Source: Cupriavidus necator
GTDB taxonomy: Bacteria > Pseudomonadota > Gammaproteobacteria > Burkholderiales > Burkholderiaceae
Direction: 5' to 3'
DNA: 64,000 nt
NCBI RefSeq assembly: GCF_013141915.1
Contig: NZ_SROX01000001.1
Span: 1-64,000, forward strand
Below the pieces are notes generated by a model, which saw only the letters and a list, made by a program, of their open reading frames with translations, did no database searches and was not told where the DNA came from. Position numbers and translations under genes: made by a program. How positions within the stretch are numbered: position 1 is the first letter of the stretch; each line of letters starts with the position of its first letter. Below are positions 31,747 through 40,003 of the stretch, piece after piece.

Positions 31747-32214
31747 TTACTGTTCCTGCCGTGCGCGCCAGGCATGGTACAGGTCGACGCCTTCGTCGCG
31801 CGCCGGAACGTAGGCCAGTTTCATCTCGCGCTGGTCCAGCGGCCGGGCCAGTTCGACGTAGCCGCGCTCGGCGGACAGGTCGTAAGGAGCGCCGTCCTCG
31901 TTGGAATACGCGTAGTAGACCGACTCGACGCCGGCCAGGTACATCGCCGTCAGGCACATCGGGCAGGGATAGCCGCTGGCGTACACGGTGCACCCGCTCA
32001 GGTCGGGTTTGCCCAGCGCGCGGCTGGCGGCGCGCACCGCCTGCATCTCGGCATGCGCGCTGGGATCGCAGGTGGCATCGACTTCGTTGACCGCGCGGGC
32101 CAGCACCGTGCCGTCCTTGACCACCACGGCGCCAAAGGGCCAGGTATTGCGCTCGCGCACGTTCTCCATGGCGAGGCGGATGGCATCCAGCAGATAGGCT
32201 TCGGTGGTCGACAC
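31747..32214 (-). CDS. Nucleoside/guanine deaminase-like protein (cytidine deaminase superfamily)
   Basis: A zinc hydrolase of 155 residues. The catalytic motifs are HAEMQA (His zinc ligand and Glu proton shuttle) and PCPMC (two Cys ligands), spaced as in guanine deaminase GuaD and tRNA adenosine deaminase. The C-terminal EMKLAYVPARDEGVDLYHAWRAR resembles bacterial GuaD-like proteins, so free guanine or a related base is the likely substrate. The start is GTG 32214 with GGAG 8 nt upstream; upstream extensions are not protein-like. It stands alone on its strand. Confidence 0.82.
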   Translation of the reverse strand: MSTTEAYLLDAIRLAMENVRERNTWPFGAVVVKDGTVLARAVNEVDATCDPSAHAEMQAVRAASRALGKPDLSGCTVYASGYPCPMCLTAMYLAGVESVYYAYSNEDGAPYDLSAERGYVELARPLDQREMKLAYVPARDEGVDLYHAWRARQEQ

Positions 32215-32458
32215 GCGTTGTCTCCTGTCAGGCCTGGCCCGCGCAGGCAAACGTGATGCGGGCCTCGCGAATATAGGCCAGCGTGCGCAGGGAGGGTGGC
32301 GCGGGTTGTTATAGAGCGTATTCGGGCGCCGGACGCTATTGCGGGAGGCACTGGCGCGCATTTGCATCCTTAACTTCGCGTGCCGAGGGCAGCGTGCCAG
32401 AATGCGGCCGATGTATCCCTATACCTTTCCCCTGACGCATTCGCAGGGAGGCATCCAC

Positions 32459-33142
32459 ATGCTGTTGGCGCGCCTGTTCCGTTGCCTTTCCCTTTCCCTT
32501 GCCTTGGTCATCGCCATGCTGACACCTGTCCCCGCCGCCGCTAGCGCGACGCCTGAGCAGCAACTGCGCGAGGCCGCGGCGCGCGGCAACGCCAAGCAGG
32601 TCAGCGCACTGCTGGCCCAGGGCGCCACCATCGACGCCCGCGACGCGCAGGGGCGCACGGCGCTGCTGCTGGCCACGCACCACAACCGCGTGCAGGCGGC
32701 GCGGGTGCTGATCGACGCCGGTGCGGACGTGAACGCGCAGGACGCCATCCACGACAGTCCCTACCTCTATGCCGGTGCGCGCGGCTACAACGAGATCCTG
32801 CGCCTCACGCTGGCTAACGGGGCCGACCTGCGCAGCACCAACCGCTACGGCGGCACCGCGCTGATTCCGGCGGCCGAGCGCGGCCACGTCGAGACCGTGC
32901 GCACGCTGATCGCGGCCGGCGTGGCGGTGAACCATGTGAACAAGCTCAAGTGGACGGCCTTGCTCGAGGCCATCATCCTGGGCAACGGGGGGCCGGCCCA
33001 TACCGAGATCGTGCGCCTGCTGGTCAAGGCGGGTGCCGACGTGAACCTGGCCGACGGCGACGGCGTGACGCCGCTGCAGCATGCGCGCCAGCGCGGCTAT
33101 GCGCGGATCGAACAGATCCTCTTTGCCGCTGATGCGCGCTGA
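32459..33142 (+). CDS. Exported ankyrin-repeat protein
   Basis: A 227-residue protein with a signal peptide (LLARLFRCLSLSLALVIAML, cleavage after AAASA) and five to six ankyrin repeats (for example GRTALLLATHHNRVQAARVLIDAGADVNAQD). Ankyrin repeats mediate protein contacts; bacterial periplasmic examples accompany catalases or act as inhibitors or chaperones. ATG 32459 has GGGAGG upstream. It precedes the MarR gene by 54 bp on the same strand. No partner gene is evident. Confidence 0.85.
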   Translation: MLLARLFRCLSLSLALVIAMLTPVPAAASATPEQQLREAAARGNAKQVSALLAQGATIDARDAQGRTALLLATHHNRVQAARVLIDAGADVNAQDAIHDSPYLYAGARGYNEILRLTLANGADLRSTNRYGGTALIPAAERGHVETVRTLIAAGVAVNHVNKLKWTALLEAIILGNGGPAHTEIVRLLVKAGADVNLADGDGVTPLQHARQRGYARIEQILFAADAR

Positions 33143-33183
33143 ACCTTTGCGCCGCAAGGCGGCTTGCTCTCGTCTGCCTCATA

Positions 33184-33202
33184 TATACTGTCAGTGTGCA
33201 TA
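33184..33202 (+). promoter_or_regulatory. -10 box and PicR-type operator at the start of picR
   Basis: TATACT (33184-33189) is a good -10 hexamer; TCAGTGTGCATA (33191-33202) matches the TCAG-N4-CTGA palindrome at 10 of 12 positions against the copy TCAGTGTGCTGA. The predicted transcription start falls inside the operator and at the GTG start, suggesting a nearly leaderless, autorepressed transcript. Confidence 0.5.
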
Positions 33203-33750
33203 CAAAATTGGTGAAGGCGATGTCTGCGAGAGCGAAACGCAACGCAACGAGCGGCAGTAATGAGGTGACGGATACCGTGCCGGAAGCCGATCCGGCAAAG
33301 GAACTGCTCTGGGCCCGTCCAGGGTTCCTGGTGCGGCGCTTGCACCAGATCCACGTCGCGATGTTCTTCGAGGAGTGCAAGTCGCCCAATATCACGCCCG
33401 TGCAATATGCCATCCTGACGGTGCTATCGGTGCTGCCGGGGCTGGATCAGACCTCGCTCGGGCAGGAGGTCGGTTTGGACCGGACCACGACCGCCGACGT
33501 CGTCCGCCGACTTGAAGAGCGTGGATTGGTAGAGCGCCGCGACAACCCAGCCGACCGGCGCACCCGCCATGTCTACCTGACGCGGGAAGGCAAGAGCGTG
33601 GTCACGGCGCTGCGTGCCGACATGGCGCGTGCGCAGGAGCGCATGCTGGCGCCGCTCAAGCCTGCTCAGCGCGAAGTGTTCATGGACCTGCTGGCGACGC
33701 TGGTGGAAGCCAACAACCAGTACAGCCGCACCGTGCTGCGCAGCATGTAA
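33196..33750 (+). CDS. picR: MarR-family repressor of the picolinate cluster
   Basis: A winged-helix regulator of 184 residues (176 from ATG 33220). It has the MarR core: NITPVQYAILTVL, the recognition helix region LDRTTTADVVRRLEERGLVERR and the wing NPADRRTRHVYLTREGK. The first 35 residues are a charged extension. Its position next to the four-component oxygenase genes and the recurrence of one palindrome before all units of this cluster point to PicR, the MarR repressor reported for the picolinate cluster of Alcaligenes faecalis JQ135 (from memory). The inducer is probably a pathway intermediate. Confidence 0.8.
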   Translation: MHTKLVKAMSARAKRNATSGSNEVTDTVPEADPAKELLWARPGFLVRRLHQIHVAMFFEECKSPNITPVQYAILTVLSVLPGLDQTSLGQEVGLDRTTTADVVRRLEERGLVERRDNPADRRTRHVYLTREGKSVVTALRADMARAQERMLAPLKPAQREVFMDLLATLVEANNQYSRTVLRSM

Positions 33751-33751
33751 G

Positions 33752-33781
33752 CCCGGCGGCGGGCGCAAGGCCCGCCGCGGG
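33752..33781. terminator. Hairpin between convergent picR and oxygenase beta genes
   Basis: CGGCGGGC (33757-33764) pairs with GCCCGCCG (33770-33777), extended by CCCG/CGGG outside a bulge, with a 5-base loop. It occupies the 39-bp gap between two convergent stops, so it could end both transcripts. There is no T run, hence only moderate support. Confidence 0.45.
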
Positions 33782-33789
33782 AAAGTGGC

Positions 33790-34314
33790 CTAGACCGGGT
33801 AGACCAGGTCGTTGGCAATGATGGTGGTATCGTAGACTGCCTGCCGCTCGCGCAGCAGCAGCCTGCCACCCTGGCGGCGGAAGCGGTCGTAGTAGGTCCC
33901 CGCCAGGTGGATGGTGGTGGGGCCTTCCACCAGCGTTTGCAGCAGCATGTAGTTGGCCTGTGCCAGGATGTCGCCGTCCGCGGTTTCGTCGCTGACGCGC
34001 GTGTTGGTGACCAGATGCAGATTGTAGCGAGGCGCGAACATCTGGGTATTGGCAATGGCCGAGGCGCGGTCGCGCATCATGCCGATGCCTTCCGCATAGA
34101 CCAGCCCCACCGGCAGCCCGCGTTCGGCGTTCTCGCGCGCGGTGATCCGGTAGAGGGCGTCGTCGGTGAAGAAGCGGGGCCATTGCTCGACCAGGCCGGC
34201 GTCGAGCACGGCGCAATAGTCTGCGTGGAAGGCGTCGATCTCCAGGCGCAGTTCGATGGCGCGTGCGGCACCGAGCGCGCTCTCGCGATACAGGGAGTAG
34301 TTCATCGGTTTCAT
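33790..34314 (-). CDS. Aromatic-ring-hydroxylating dioxygenase beta subunit (PicB component)
   Basis: A 174-residue protein with the cone-shaped SnoaL/NTF2-like fold of Rieske oxygenase beta subunits (EIDAFHADYCAVLDAGLVEQWPRFFTDDALYRI, then GTYYDRFRRQGGRLLLRERQAVYDTTII). It has a structural role beside the alpha subunit. It is the last gene of the ferredoxin-reductase-alpha-beta unit. With the other three it matches the four-component 6-hydroxypicolinate 3-monooxygenase described for picolinate degraders; the assignment to picolinate rests on the rest of the cluster. Confidence 0.85.
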   Translation of the reverse strand: MKPMNYSLYRESALGAARAIELRLEIDAFHADYCAVLDAGLVEQWPRFFTDDALYRITARENAERGLPVGLVYAEGIGMMRDRASAIANTQMFAPRYNLHLVTNTRVSDETADGDILAQANYMLLQTLVEGPTTIHLAGTYYDRFRRQGGRLLLRERQAVYDTTIIANDLVYPV

Positions 34315-34341
34315 GTTCGGAAAATCCCGTTGTTGGTTCTT

Positions 34342-35508
34342 TCAGAACCCCATCACGCCGCGGTAATACTGGTACATCGCGCGGATGGCGGATTCGGAGA
34401 TCAGCGAGCTGGATGTGCCGATCTGGCCGGGATCGAGCTTGAGCACGTTGAGGTCGCTGCTGGAGCGCCGCACGCCTTCCTGCACGAACTTCATCGCCTC
34501 GTTGTCCTCCAGCCCCAGGAATCCTGCGGGCCCCATCAGGTTGCCCTGGCGCAGGCGGTGTTGCGTCATCTCCTCGGTATCGTCCTCGTAGCCGAACATG
34601 GTCCACAGCATCAGCATGCTGTCCGGCCCGTTGGGCACGATCTGGCGCACCCCGAGGGTGTTCATTTCGCGCTGCACGACCAGGTTCGGCCAGATCGTCT
34701 GCATCGTCACCGACCACGGCGAATCGAACTCTTTCACATACTCCAGGAAGCGTTCGTCTTCCAGGCGCATGCCCTCATGGTATGAGCGCATCTCCTTCTT
34801 GTTCTCGTCGCTGACGGCCGCGTACTTGTCTTCCTTCTTCGCCGACGCCATGGTGCCGTGCCGCCCGTGCACCGGATCGGCGATCATGGCGCTTTCATTG
34901 CCCGCCACCAGCAGCCCGAACACCACCAGGAAGGAGTGCAGCAGCGTGGCGTGGTACGGGTCCTTGAGGTTCTCGTGGTACATCTTCCAGTTGCACGGGA
35001 GTTCGTTTTTGTAGTACCCGAGCACCTTGAGCGGCTTGCCGTTGAAGACGATGTCGAAGTCCTTGAGGATCTCCGGCGTCAGGTAGTCTTCCAGGCTTTC
35101 CATGTCCGCCGCGTACGAGGCGAAGACTACGCCGTTGCGCGTGGCCACGTTCAGCTTGACCAGGCCGTGGTCCTCGTTGCGGAAGTCCCTGGGCATGCCG
35201 CCCGCGCGATTGACGCCGCGCTTGAACGGAACGCCCTGCAGGTTGCCCTTGAGGTCGTAGGACCACTGGTGATAGGGGCAGACGAATTCCTTCGCATTGC
35301 CCTGGCTGTGGCGGCAGAACTCGGCGCCGCGGTGCGCACAGCGATTTTCGAAGACGTTGACCGAGCCATCTTCGGCGCGCGACACCACCACCGGCGTCGC
35401 GCCGACATAAGAGCGCTTGTAGTCGCCGGCGTTGGGGATCTCCGCTTCGAGCGCGACGTAGTTCCAGGAGCGTCCGCGAAAGATCTTCTGCAGCTCCAGG
35501 TCGTGCAC
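34342..35508 (-). CDS. Rieske oxygenase alpha subunit (PicB component), open frame downstream of an in-frame TGA
   Basis: The catalytic subunit of the four-component oxygenase, 388 residues in the longest uninterrupted frame. The Rieske [2Fe-2S] ligands are C57, H59, C77 and H80 (CAHRG and CPYHQW). The mononuclear iron motif HENLKDPYHATLLH lies near 178-192. Expected role: 3-hydroxylation of 6-hydroxypicolinate. The GTG at 35508 is a poor start: GGAG abuts it and homology-like sequence continues upstream in the same frame (DWVYTSKEVHDLELQKIF) to a TGA at 35560-35562 and then to an ATG with a proper ribosome binding site (35631). The gene therefore looks broken or misread. Confidence 0.85.
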   Translation of the reverse strand: MHDLELQKIFRGRSWNYVALEAEIPNAGDYKRSYVGATPVVVSRAEDGSVNVFENRCAHRGAEFCRHSQGNAKEFVCPYHQWSYDLKGNLQGVPFKRGVNRAGGMPRDFRNEDHGLVKLNVATRNGVVFASYAADMESLEDYLTPEILKDFDIVFNGKPLKVLGYYKNELPCNWKMYHENLKDPYHATLLHSFLVVFGLLVAGNESAMIADPVHGRHGTMASAKKEDKYAAVSDENKKEMRSYHEGMRLEDERFLEYVKEFDSPWSVTMQTIWPNLVVQREMNTLGVRQIVPNGPDSMLMLWTMFGYEDDTEEMTQHRLRQGNLMGPAGFLGLEDNEAMKFVQEGVRRSSSDLNVLKLDPGQIGTSSSLISESAIRAMYQYYRGVMGF

Positions 35509-35631
35509 CTCCTTGCTGGTATAGACCCAGTCCGGGATGTAGTGCAGGCTGTCTTCGGGTCAACGGCATTCGGCCAGGCCGGCGTCTTTCTTGCCCAGGG
35601 TGTGCTGGATTACCGCTTGTGTCTGGTACAT
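35509..35631 (-). pseudogene. 5' part of the Rieske alpha gene, closed by an in-frame TGA at codon 24
   Basis: From ATG 35631, with AAAGGA 7-8 nt upstream and 12 nt after the reductase stop, 23 codons (MYQTQAVIQHTLGKKDAGLA...) lead to TGA at 35560-35562. The frame then continues without another stop through PEDSLHYIPDWVYT into the alpha subunit. No ATG or TTG occurs between the TGA and the GTG at 35508. A single TGG-to-TGA change (Trp24) would explain it. Confidence 0.75.
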
Positions 35632-35643
35632 GTGGGAGTCCTT

Positions 35644-36924
35644 TCAGAGTGTAGTGGGGCTCGCCGCTGCCGTCGGGACCTCGCGCATCAGCTGTCGCAG
35701 CGGCAAGGCGTCGTCGCACAGCCGTGGCAGCAGGTCTTCGACGGCATGGCCGAAAAGCGCGCGCAACGGCCGCAAGTCGCCGCCGGCATTGATGGCGATG
35801 GCGTGGCTGAGCCGGCCGTGCCGGGTGCCAAGCAACATGAACCTGGGGCACGGCGCGTCGCTGGCGGCGATGCCGCGCCAGGCATAGCGGGTATCGGGAG
35901 TGGCGGCGCCGAGCATCTGCACGTTGCAGCCGAACTGGTCGGTCCAGAACCACGGCATCGCCGCGGGTTCGGCCTGCGTTCCCAGCATGGCCGCGGCGGC
36001 GATGCGCGCCTGCTCGTTGGCGCCTTGCCAGGATTCCAGACGCATGTGGGCGCCGAAGCGGGGCTGGTACTGGCTGCAGCAATCGCCCGCGGCATAGATG
36101 CCGGCCGCGCTGGTGCGGCCCTGCGGGTCGACCCGGATGCCGCCGTTGGCGGGGTCCAGTGCCAGGCCGGCGGCGGCGCCAAGCGCCACCTCGGGCGTCA
36201 GCCCGATCGCGACGACCACCAGCGGCGCCTGCAGCACCTCGCCATCCGCAAGCCGCACCTGCACGCCATCGGCCTGCGGCACCAGCGCCGCGATGGCGCA
36301 GTCGAGCCGCAGCGCAACGCCTTGTGCAAGCACGCGCTGCGCCAGCCAGTTGCCAAGCTCAGGCGGCACCGCGCGGCCGAGCAGCCGGCCGGCGCTTTCG
36401 ATCAGCGTGACCCCCAGACCGAGGCCGGCCGCGGTCGAGGCCGTTTCCAGGCCAAGGAAGCCGCCGCCGATCACGATCACCTCACGCGCGCGCCGCATGG
36501 CATCGCGCAGGCGGGCGGCGTCGTCGAGCGTGCGCAGGTAGTGCACGTGGGGCGTGCCCGGCGGCAGCGCGGGCAGGATGCGCGCATTGCCGCCTGTGGC
36601 GAGGAGGCAGGCGGCGTAGCGAATGGCCTTGCCATCGGCGCAGTGCGCCACGCTGCGTGCGGGGTCCAGCGCGGTGACCGTGGTGCCAAGCCGCAGCTCG
36701 ATCTCCTGCCCGGCATAGAAGCCGGGGGGGTGCACGCCGATCTTGCCGTCCTGCGCGGCGTCGGTGAGCACGGACTTGGACAGCGGCGGGCGTTCGTACG
36801 GTGCATGGCGCTCGCCGCCGGCCATGACGATGCGCCCGTCATGGCCCAGCCTGCGCAGTTCGGCAGCGGCCATCGCGCCAGCCTGGCCGGCGCCGACAAT
36901 CAGGATGGGGGTGTCTTGTGGCAT
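35644..36924 (-). CDS. FAD-dependent ferredoxin reductase (PicB component)
   Basis: A flavoprotein of 426 residues of the oxygenase-coupled NADH-ferredoxin reductase family. It has the FAD fold ILIVGAGQAGAMAA at residue 6, the NAD fold VIVIGGGFLGLETA near 150 and GIYAAGDCC near 290; a reductase C-terminal domain follows. It passes electrons from NADH to the Rieske ferredoxin encoded 11 nt upstream. ATG 36924 follows AAGGTG. The alpha gene starts 12 nt after its stop. Confidence 0.88.
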   Translation of the reverse strand: MPQDTPILIVGAGQAGAMAAAELRRLGHDGRIVMAGGERHAPYERPPLSKSVLTDAAQDGKIGVHPPGFYAGQEIELRLGTTVTALDPARSVAHCADGKAIRYAACLLATGGNARILPALPPGTPHVHYLRTLDDAARLRDAMRRAREVIVIGGGFLGLETASTAAGLGLGVTLIESAGRLLGRAVPPELGNWLAQRVLAQGVALRLDCAIAALVPQADGVQVRLADGEVLQAPLVVVAIGLTPEVALGAAAGLALDPANGGIRVDPQGRTSAAGIYAAGDCCSQYQPRFGAHMRLESWQGANEQARIAAAAMLGTQAEPAAMPWFWTDQFGCNVQMLGAATPDTRYAWRGIAASDAPCPRFMLLGTRHGRLSHAIAINAGGDLRPLRALFGHAVEDLLPRLCDDALPLRQLMREVPTAAASPTTL

Positions 36925-36935
36925 GCTCGGCACCT

Positions 36936-37241
36936 TCAAAGCTCGACCCACACCCGGCTGTCTTCGAACTTGACCGGGTAGGTGCGGATGTCGCTGGTGG
37001 CAGGCGCGCACATGGCCTTGCCGGAGCGGATATCGAAGCGAGCCTGGTGCAGCGGGCACTCGATGCAGCCGTCTTCCAGGTAGCCGTCGGACAGCAGCGC
37101 GTACTGGTGCGTGCAGACGTTGTCGGTGACGAAGAACTGGTCGTCGCTGCGATAGACGGCGAGCTGGCGGTCTCCCAGCGTCAGCGGCATTACCTCGTCG
37201 TTCTGCAGGCCGTGCGCGACGTCGATTTCAATCCATGCCAT
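36936..37241 (-). CDS. Rieske [2Fe-2S] ferredoxin (PicB component)
   Basis: A soluble electron carrier of 101 residues with Rieske ligands C43, H45, C62 and H65 (CTHQY and CPLHQ). It shuttles electrons from the FAD reductase to the oxygenase alpha subunit. GGAGA lies before the ATG. First gene of the minus-strand unit ferredoxin-reductase-alpha-beta, immediately behind two strong and one weak PicR-type palindromes. Confidence 0.92.
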   Translation of the reverse strand: MAWIEIDVAHGLQNDEVMPLTLGDRQLAVYRSDDQFFVTDNVCTHQYALLSDGYLEDGCIECPLHQARFDIRSGKAMCAPATSDIRTYPVKFEDSRVWVEL

Positions 37242-37265
37242 GGCGATCTCCGTGAATTAGATTTG

Positions 37266-37323
37266 TCAGTATGCTGAATATATAAGATCAGTGTACTGAT
37301 GTTTTTTGCTCGCAGTATTCTGG
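37266..37323. promoter_or_regulatory. PicR-type operators upstream of the oxygenase genes
   Basis: TCAGTATGCTGA (37266-37277) and TCAGTGTACTGA (37288-37299) are two copies of TCAG-N4-CTGA with centres 22 bp apart. A degenerate third copy, GCAGTATTCTGG (37312-37323), follows 24 bp later. They fill the gap between the ferredoxin start and the stop of the upstream ABC permease gene, so the oxygenase unit should have its own repressed promoter. Confidence 0.8.
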
Positions 37324-38373
37324 TTAACCCTGGCCTGGGTTGGCCGCGCCGGATCGGGCTGGCCCCACCGCGGGCGCGCCGGCCGGCCGCGACGGGCGCG
37401 CCTGCCAGCGAGCCCGGATCTCGCCCATGATGCCGCGGCGGAACGTCAGCACGCACACCACGAAGATCAGCCCCGTCACCATGCTGACCGATTCGCCCAG
37501 CGCTTCGAACCAGCCGATGCCGGTCAGGGCCGCGAGCACATTGCCGGCGTCGCCCAGCTTGTTTTCCAGCGCCACGATCACCAGCGCGCCCACCAGCGGG
37601 CCCGACAACGTGCCCATGCCGCCGACCAGGGTCATCAGGATGACCGTGCCCGACATCATCCAGTGCACGTCGGTGAGCGTGGCAAAACCCAGCACCAGGG
37701 TCTTGAGCGCGCCCGCCAGCCCAGCCAGTGCCGACGACAGCACGAACGCCAGCAGCTTGAAGCGATCCGCGTCATACCCCAGCGAGATGGCACGCGGCTC
37801 GTTCTCCTTGATCGCGCGCAGGATCTGCCCGAACGGCGAGTTGACGATGCGCATGATGCCGAGGAAAGCTGCGGCGGTAATCAGCAGCACGACGTAGTAC
37901 ATGGTGTGGTCCGACGCCAGCGGCAGCACGCCGAACAGGTCGCCCCGTGGCACTGCCTGGAGGCCGTCTTCGCCACCGGTCGCGGGCGTCTGTAGGCAGA
38001 AGAAGTAGAACATCTGCGCCAGCGCCAGCGTGATCATGGCGAAGTAGATGCCCTGCCGGCGAATCGCCAAGGCCCCGAACACCAGCCCGAGCAGGGCCCC
38101 GAAGGCGGTGCCTGCGAGCAGGCCCAGCTCCGGCGTCAACTGCAGGAACTTCATCGCATAGCCGCAGGCATAGGCGGCGCCGCCGAAGAAGGCCGCATGG
38201 CCGAACGACACCAGCCCGGTGTAGCCCAGCAGCAGGTTGAAGGCGCAGGCAAAGAGCGCGAAGCACAGCAGCTTCATCACCAGCACGGGGTAGGCGCCCA
38301 GCCAGGGCGCGAGCAGCAGGACCGCCAGCAGCAGTCCGTAGGCGAAGGTTGCACGCTTTCCGCTTGCCATCAT
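37324..38373 (-). CDS. Liv-type ABC transporter permease (LivM family)
   Basis: An inner-membrane permease of 349 residues with about ten helices. It carries FNLLLGYTGLVSFGHAAFFGGAAY and the cytoplasmic EAA-like loop RAIKENEPRAISLGYD typical of LivM. The ATG at 38373 overlaps the livH stop (ATGA) and has AAGGA upstream; upstream extensions are not protein-like. It ends the livK-G-F-H-M set. Liv-type importers serve branched amino acids but also aromatic acids; here uptake of picolinate is inferred from context. Confidence 0.88.
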   Translation of the reverse strand: MMASGKRATFAYGLLLAVLLLAPWLGAYPVLVMKLLCFALFACAFNLLLGYTGLVSFGHAAFFGGAAYACGYAMKFLQLTPELGLLAGTAFGALLGLVFGALAIRRQGIYFAMITLALAQMFYFFCLQTPATGGEDGLQAVPRGDLFGVLPLASDHTMYYVVLLITAAAFLGIMRIVNSPFGQILRAIKENEPRAISLGYDADRFKLLAFVLSSALAGLAGALKTLVLGFATLTDVHWMMSGTVILMTLVGGMGTLSGPLVGALVIVALENKLGDAGNVLAALTGIGWFEALGESVSMVTGLIFVVCVLTFRRGIMGEIRARWQARPSRPAGAPAVGPARSGAANPGQG

Positions 38374-39254
38374 TTTTCCTTTCCAAAGAGCCCGGCGGGG
38401 CGCACCAGCAGCACGCACACCATGGCGACGAAGACCACGGTCGCGGAAGCTTCGGGGTAGTAGACCTTGGTGATGCCCTCGAAGACGCCCAGCCCAAGTC
38501 CGGTGAAGATCGAGCCAAGGATCGAACCCATGCCGCCGATCACCACCACGGCGAAGACCGTGATGATCAGGTTCTGGCCCATCAGCGGCGAGACCTGCAT
38601 CACCGGCGCGGCCAGCACGCCCGCCAGCGCGGCCAGGCCCACGCCGAACGCGTAGGTCAGCGTCACCAGCAGCGGCACGTTGACGCCGAAGGCCTCGACC
38701 ATGCGCGGGTTCTCGGTGCCGGCGCGCAGGTAGGCGCCCAGCCGGGTCTTCTCGATCATGAACCAGGTGGCAAAGCACACCGCCAGCGACGCCAGCACCA
38801 CCCATGCGCGGTAGTTGGGCAGCACCATGAAGCCCAGGTGGCTCACGCCAGACAATGCTTCCGGCGTGGGATAGGGCAGGCCGGAGACGCCGTAGACCGA
38901 GCGCAACGCGCCTTCGATCAGCAGGCAGATGCCCAGCGTCAGCAGCAGCCCGTACAGGTGGTCGAAGCGGTAGAGGTGGCGCAGCATGGTGCGCTCAAGC
39001 ACCACGCCGAGCGCGCCGGCCACCAGCGGTGCCAGCACCAGCATCAGCCAGTAGTTCAGCCCGAGGTAGTTCAGGCCCATCCAGGCCAGCACCGCGCCGA
39101 GCATGAACAGCGCGCCGTGCGCAAAGTTGATCACGTTGAGCAGGCCGAAGATCACGGCCAGCCCCAGGCTCAGGATCGCGTAGAACGAGCCGTTGACCAG
39201 CCCCAGTAGCAACTGGCTCAGCAGCGCTGGCAGGGGCACTCCAAACAATTCCAT
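38370..39254 (-). CDS. Liv-type ABC transporter permease (LivH family)
   Basis: The second permease subunit, 294 residues with eight helices. Diagnostic features are LVNGSFYAILSLGLAVIFGLLNVINFAHGALFMLG at the N-terminus and RAGTENPRMVEAFGVNV, the loop that docks the ATPases. It overlaps the LivM-like gene by 4 bp and starts 11 nt after the LivF-like gene. Confidence 0.9.
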   Translation of the reverse strand: MELFGVPLPALLSQLLLGLVNGSFYAILSLGLAVIFGLLNVINFAHGALFMLGAVLAWMGLNYLGLNYWLMLVLAPLVAGALGVVLERTMLRHLYRFDHLYGLLLTLGICLLIEGALRSVYGVSGLPYPTPEALSGVSHLGFMVLPNYRAWVVLASLAVCFATWFMIEKTRLGAYLRAGTENPRMVEAFGVNVPLLVTLTYAFGVGLAALAGVLAAPVMQVSPLMGQNLIITVFAVVVIGGMGSILGSIFTGLGLGVFEGITKVYYPEASATVVFVAMVCVLLVRPAGLFGKEK

Positions 39255-39265
39255 GAAAAGTCTCC

Positions 39266-40003
39266 TTAAACGCCCAGCAAGGCGCTGAGCGTGGGCATCT
39301 TTCGTTCGAGCTCATCGGCGGCGAACGCCTCGACGATGCGGCCGTGCTCCATCACGAAGAAGCGGTCCGCCAGCGGCGCGGCGAAGCGGAAGTTCTGCTC
39401 CACCATGACGATGGTGTAGCCGCGGCTGCGCAGCATGGCGATCATCTTCGCCAGCTTTTGCACGATCACGGGCGCCAGGCCTTCCGAGATCTCGTCTAGC
39501 AGCAGCACACTGGCGCCGGTGCGCAGGATGCGGGCCACCGCCAGCATCTGCTGCTCCCCGCCCGACATGCGCGTGCCCTGGCTCTTGCGCCGCTCGTGCA
39601 GGTTGGGGAACATCTCGTAGATCTCACCGAGGGTCATTGGCTCGCGCAGTCCGACTGCGCCCGGGGCGCAGGCAAATTGCGGCGGCAGCAGCAGGTTCTC
39701 CTCGCAGGACAGGCTGGCAAAGATGGCACGTTCTTCCGGGCAGTAGCCCAGCCCCAGCGGCGCGATGCGGTGCGTTTTCATGCCGATCGTTTCCCGACCC
39801 TGCACGCGCACCGAACCCTTGCGCATGCCGACCAGGCCCATGATGGCGCGCAGCGTGGTGGTGCGTCCGGCGCCGTTGCGGCCGAGCAGCGTCACCACCT
39901 CGCCCGGGTTGACGGTCAGGTCCACGCCGTGAAGGATGTGCGACTCGCCATACCAGGCGTGCAGGCCGCGGAGTTCGAGGGCAGGGGAGGTCGTCCTGGT
40001 CAT
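39266..40003 (-). CDS. Liv-type ABC transporter ATPase (LivF family) with Arg in the Walker A motif
   Basis: A cytoplasmic ATPase of 245 residues. The signature MSGGEQQMLAVARIL and Walker B VLLLDEISEGLAP are normal, but Walker A reads GRNGAGRTT: the invariant lysine is arginine (residue 47, codon CGC). The partner LivG-like ATPase keeps GPNGAGKTT. It overlaps that gene by 4 bp. The substitution may lower ATP hydrolysis at one site or be tolerated in this subfamily. Confidence 0.9.
   Translation of the reverse strand: MTRTTSPALELRGLHAWYGESHILHGVDLTVNPGEVVTLLGRNGAGRTTTLRAIMGLVGMRKGSVRVQGRETIGMKTHRIAPLGLGYCPEERAIFASLSCEENLLLPPQFACAPGAVGLREPMTLGEIYEMFPNLHERRKSQGTRMSGGEQQMLAVARILRTGASVLLLDEISEGLAPVIVQKLAKMIAMLRSRGYTIVMVEQNFRFAAPLADRFFVMEHGRIVEAFAADELERKMPTLSALLGV

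Noticed and set aside
35560..35562. Selenocysteine at the in-frame TGA of the oxygenase alpha gene
   Set aside because: Rieske oxygenases are not known selenoproteins, the site is not catalytic, and I saw no convincing selenocysteine insertion hairpin directly after the TGA. A nonsense change or sequence error is simpler.
34858..36981. A 707-codon plus-strand frame opposite the oxygenase alpha and reductase genes
   Set aside because: It is a shadow of recognised Rieske and FAD proteins and has no domain signature.
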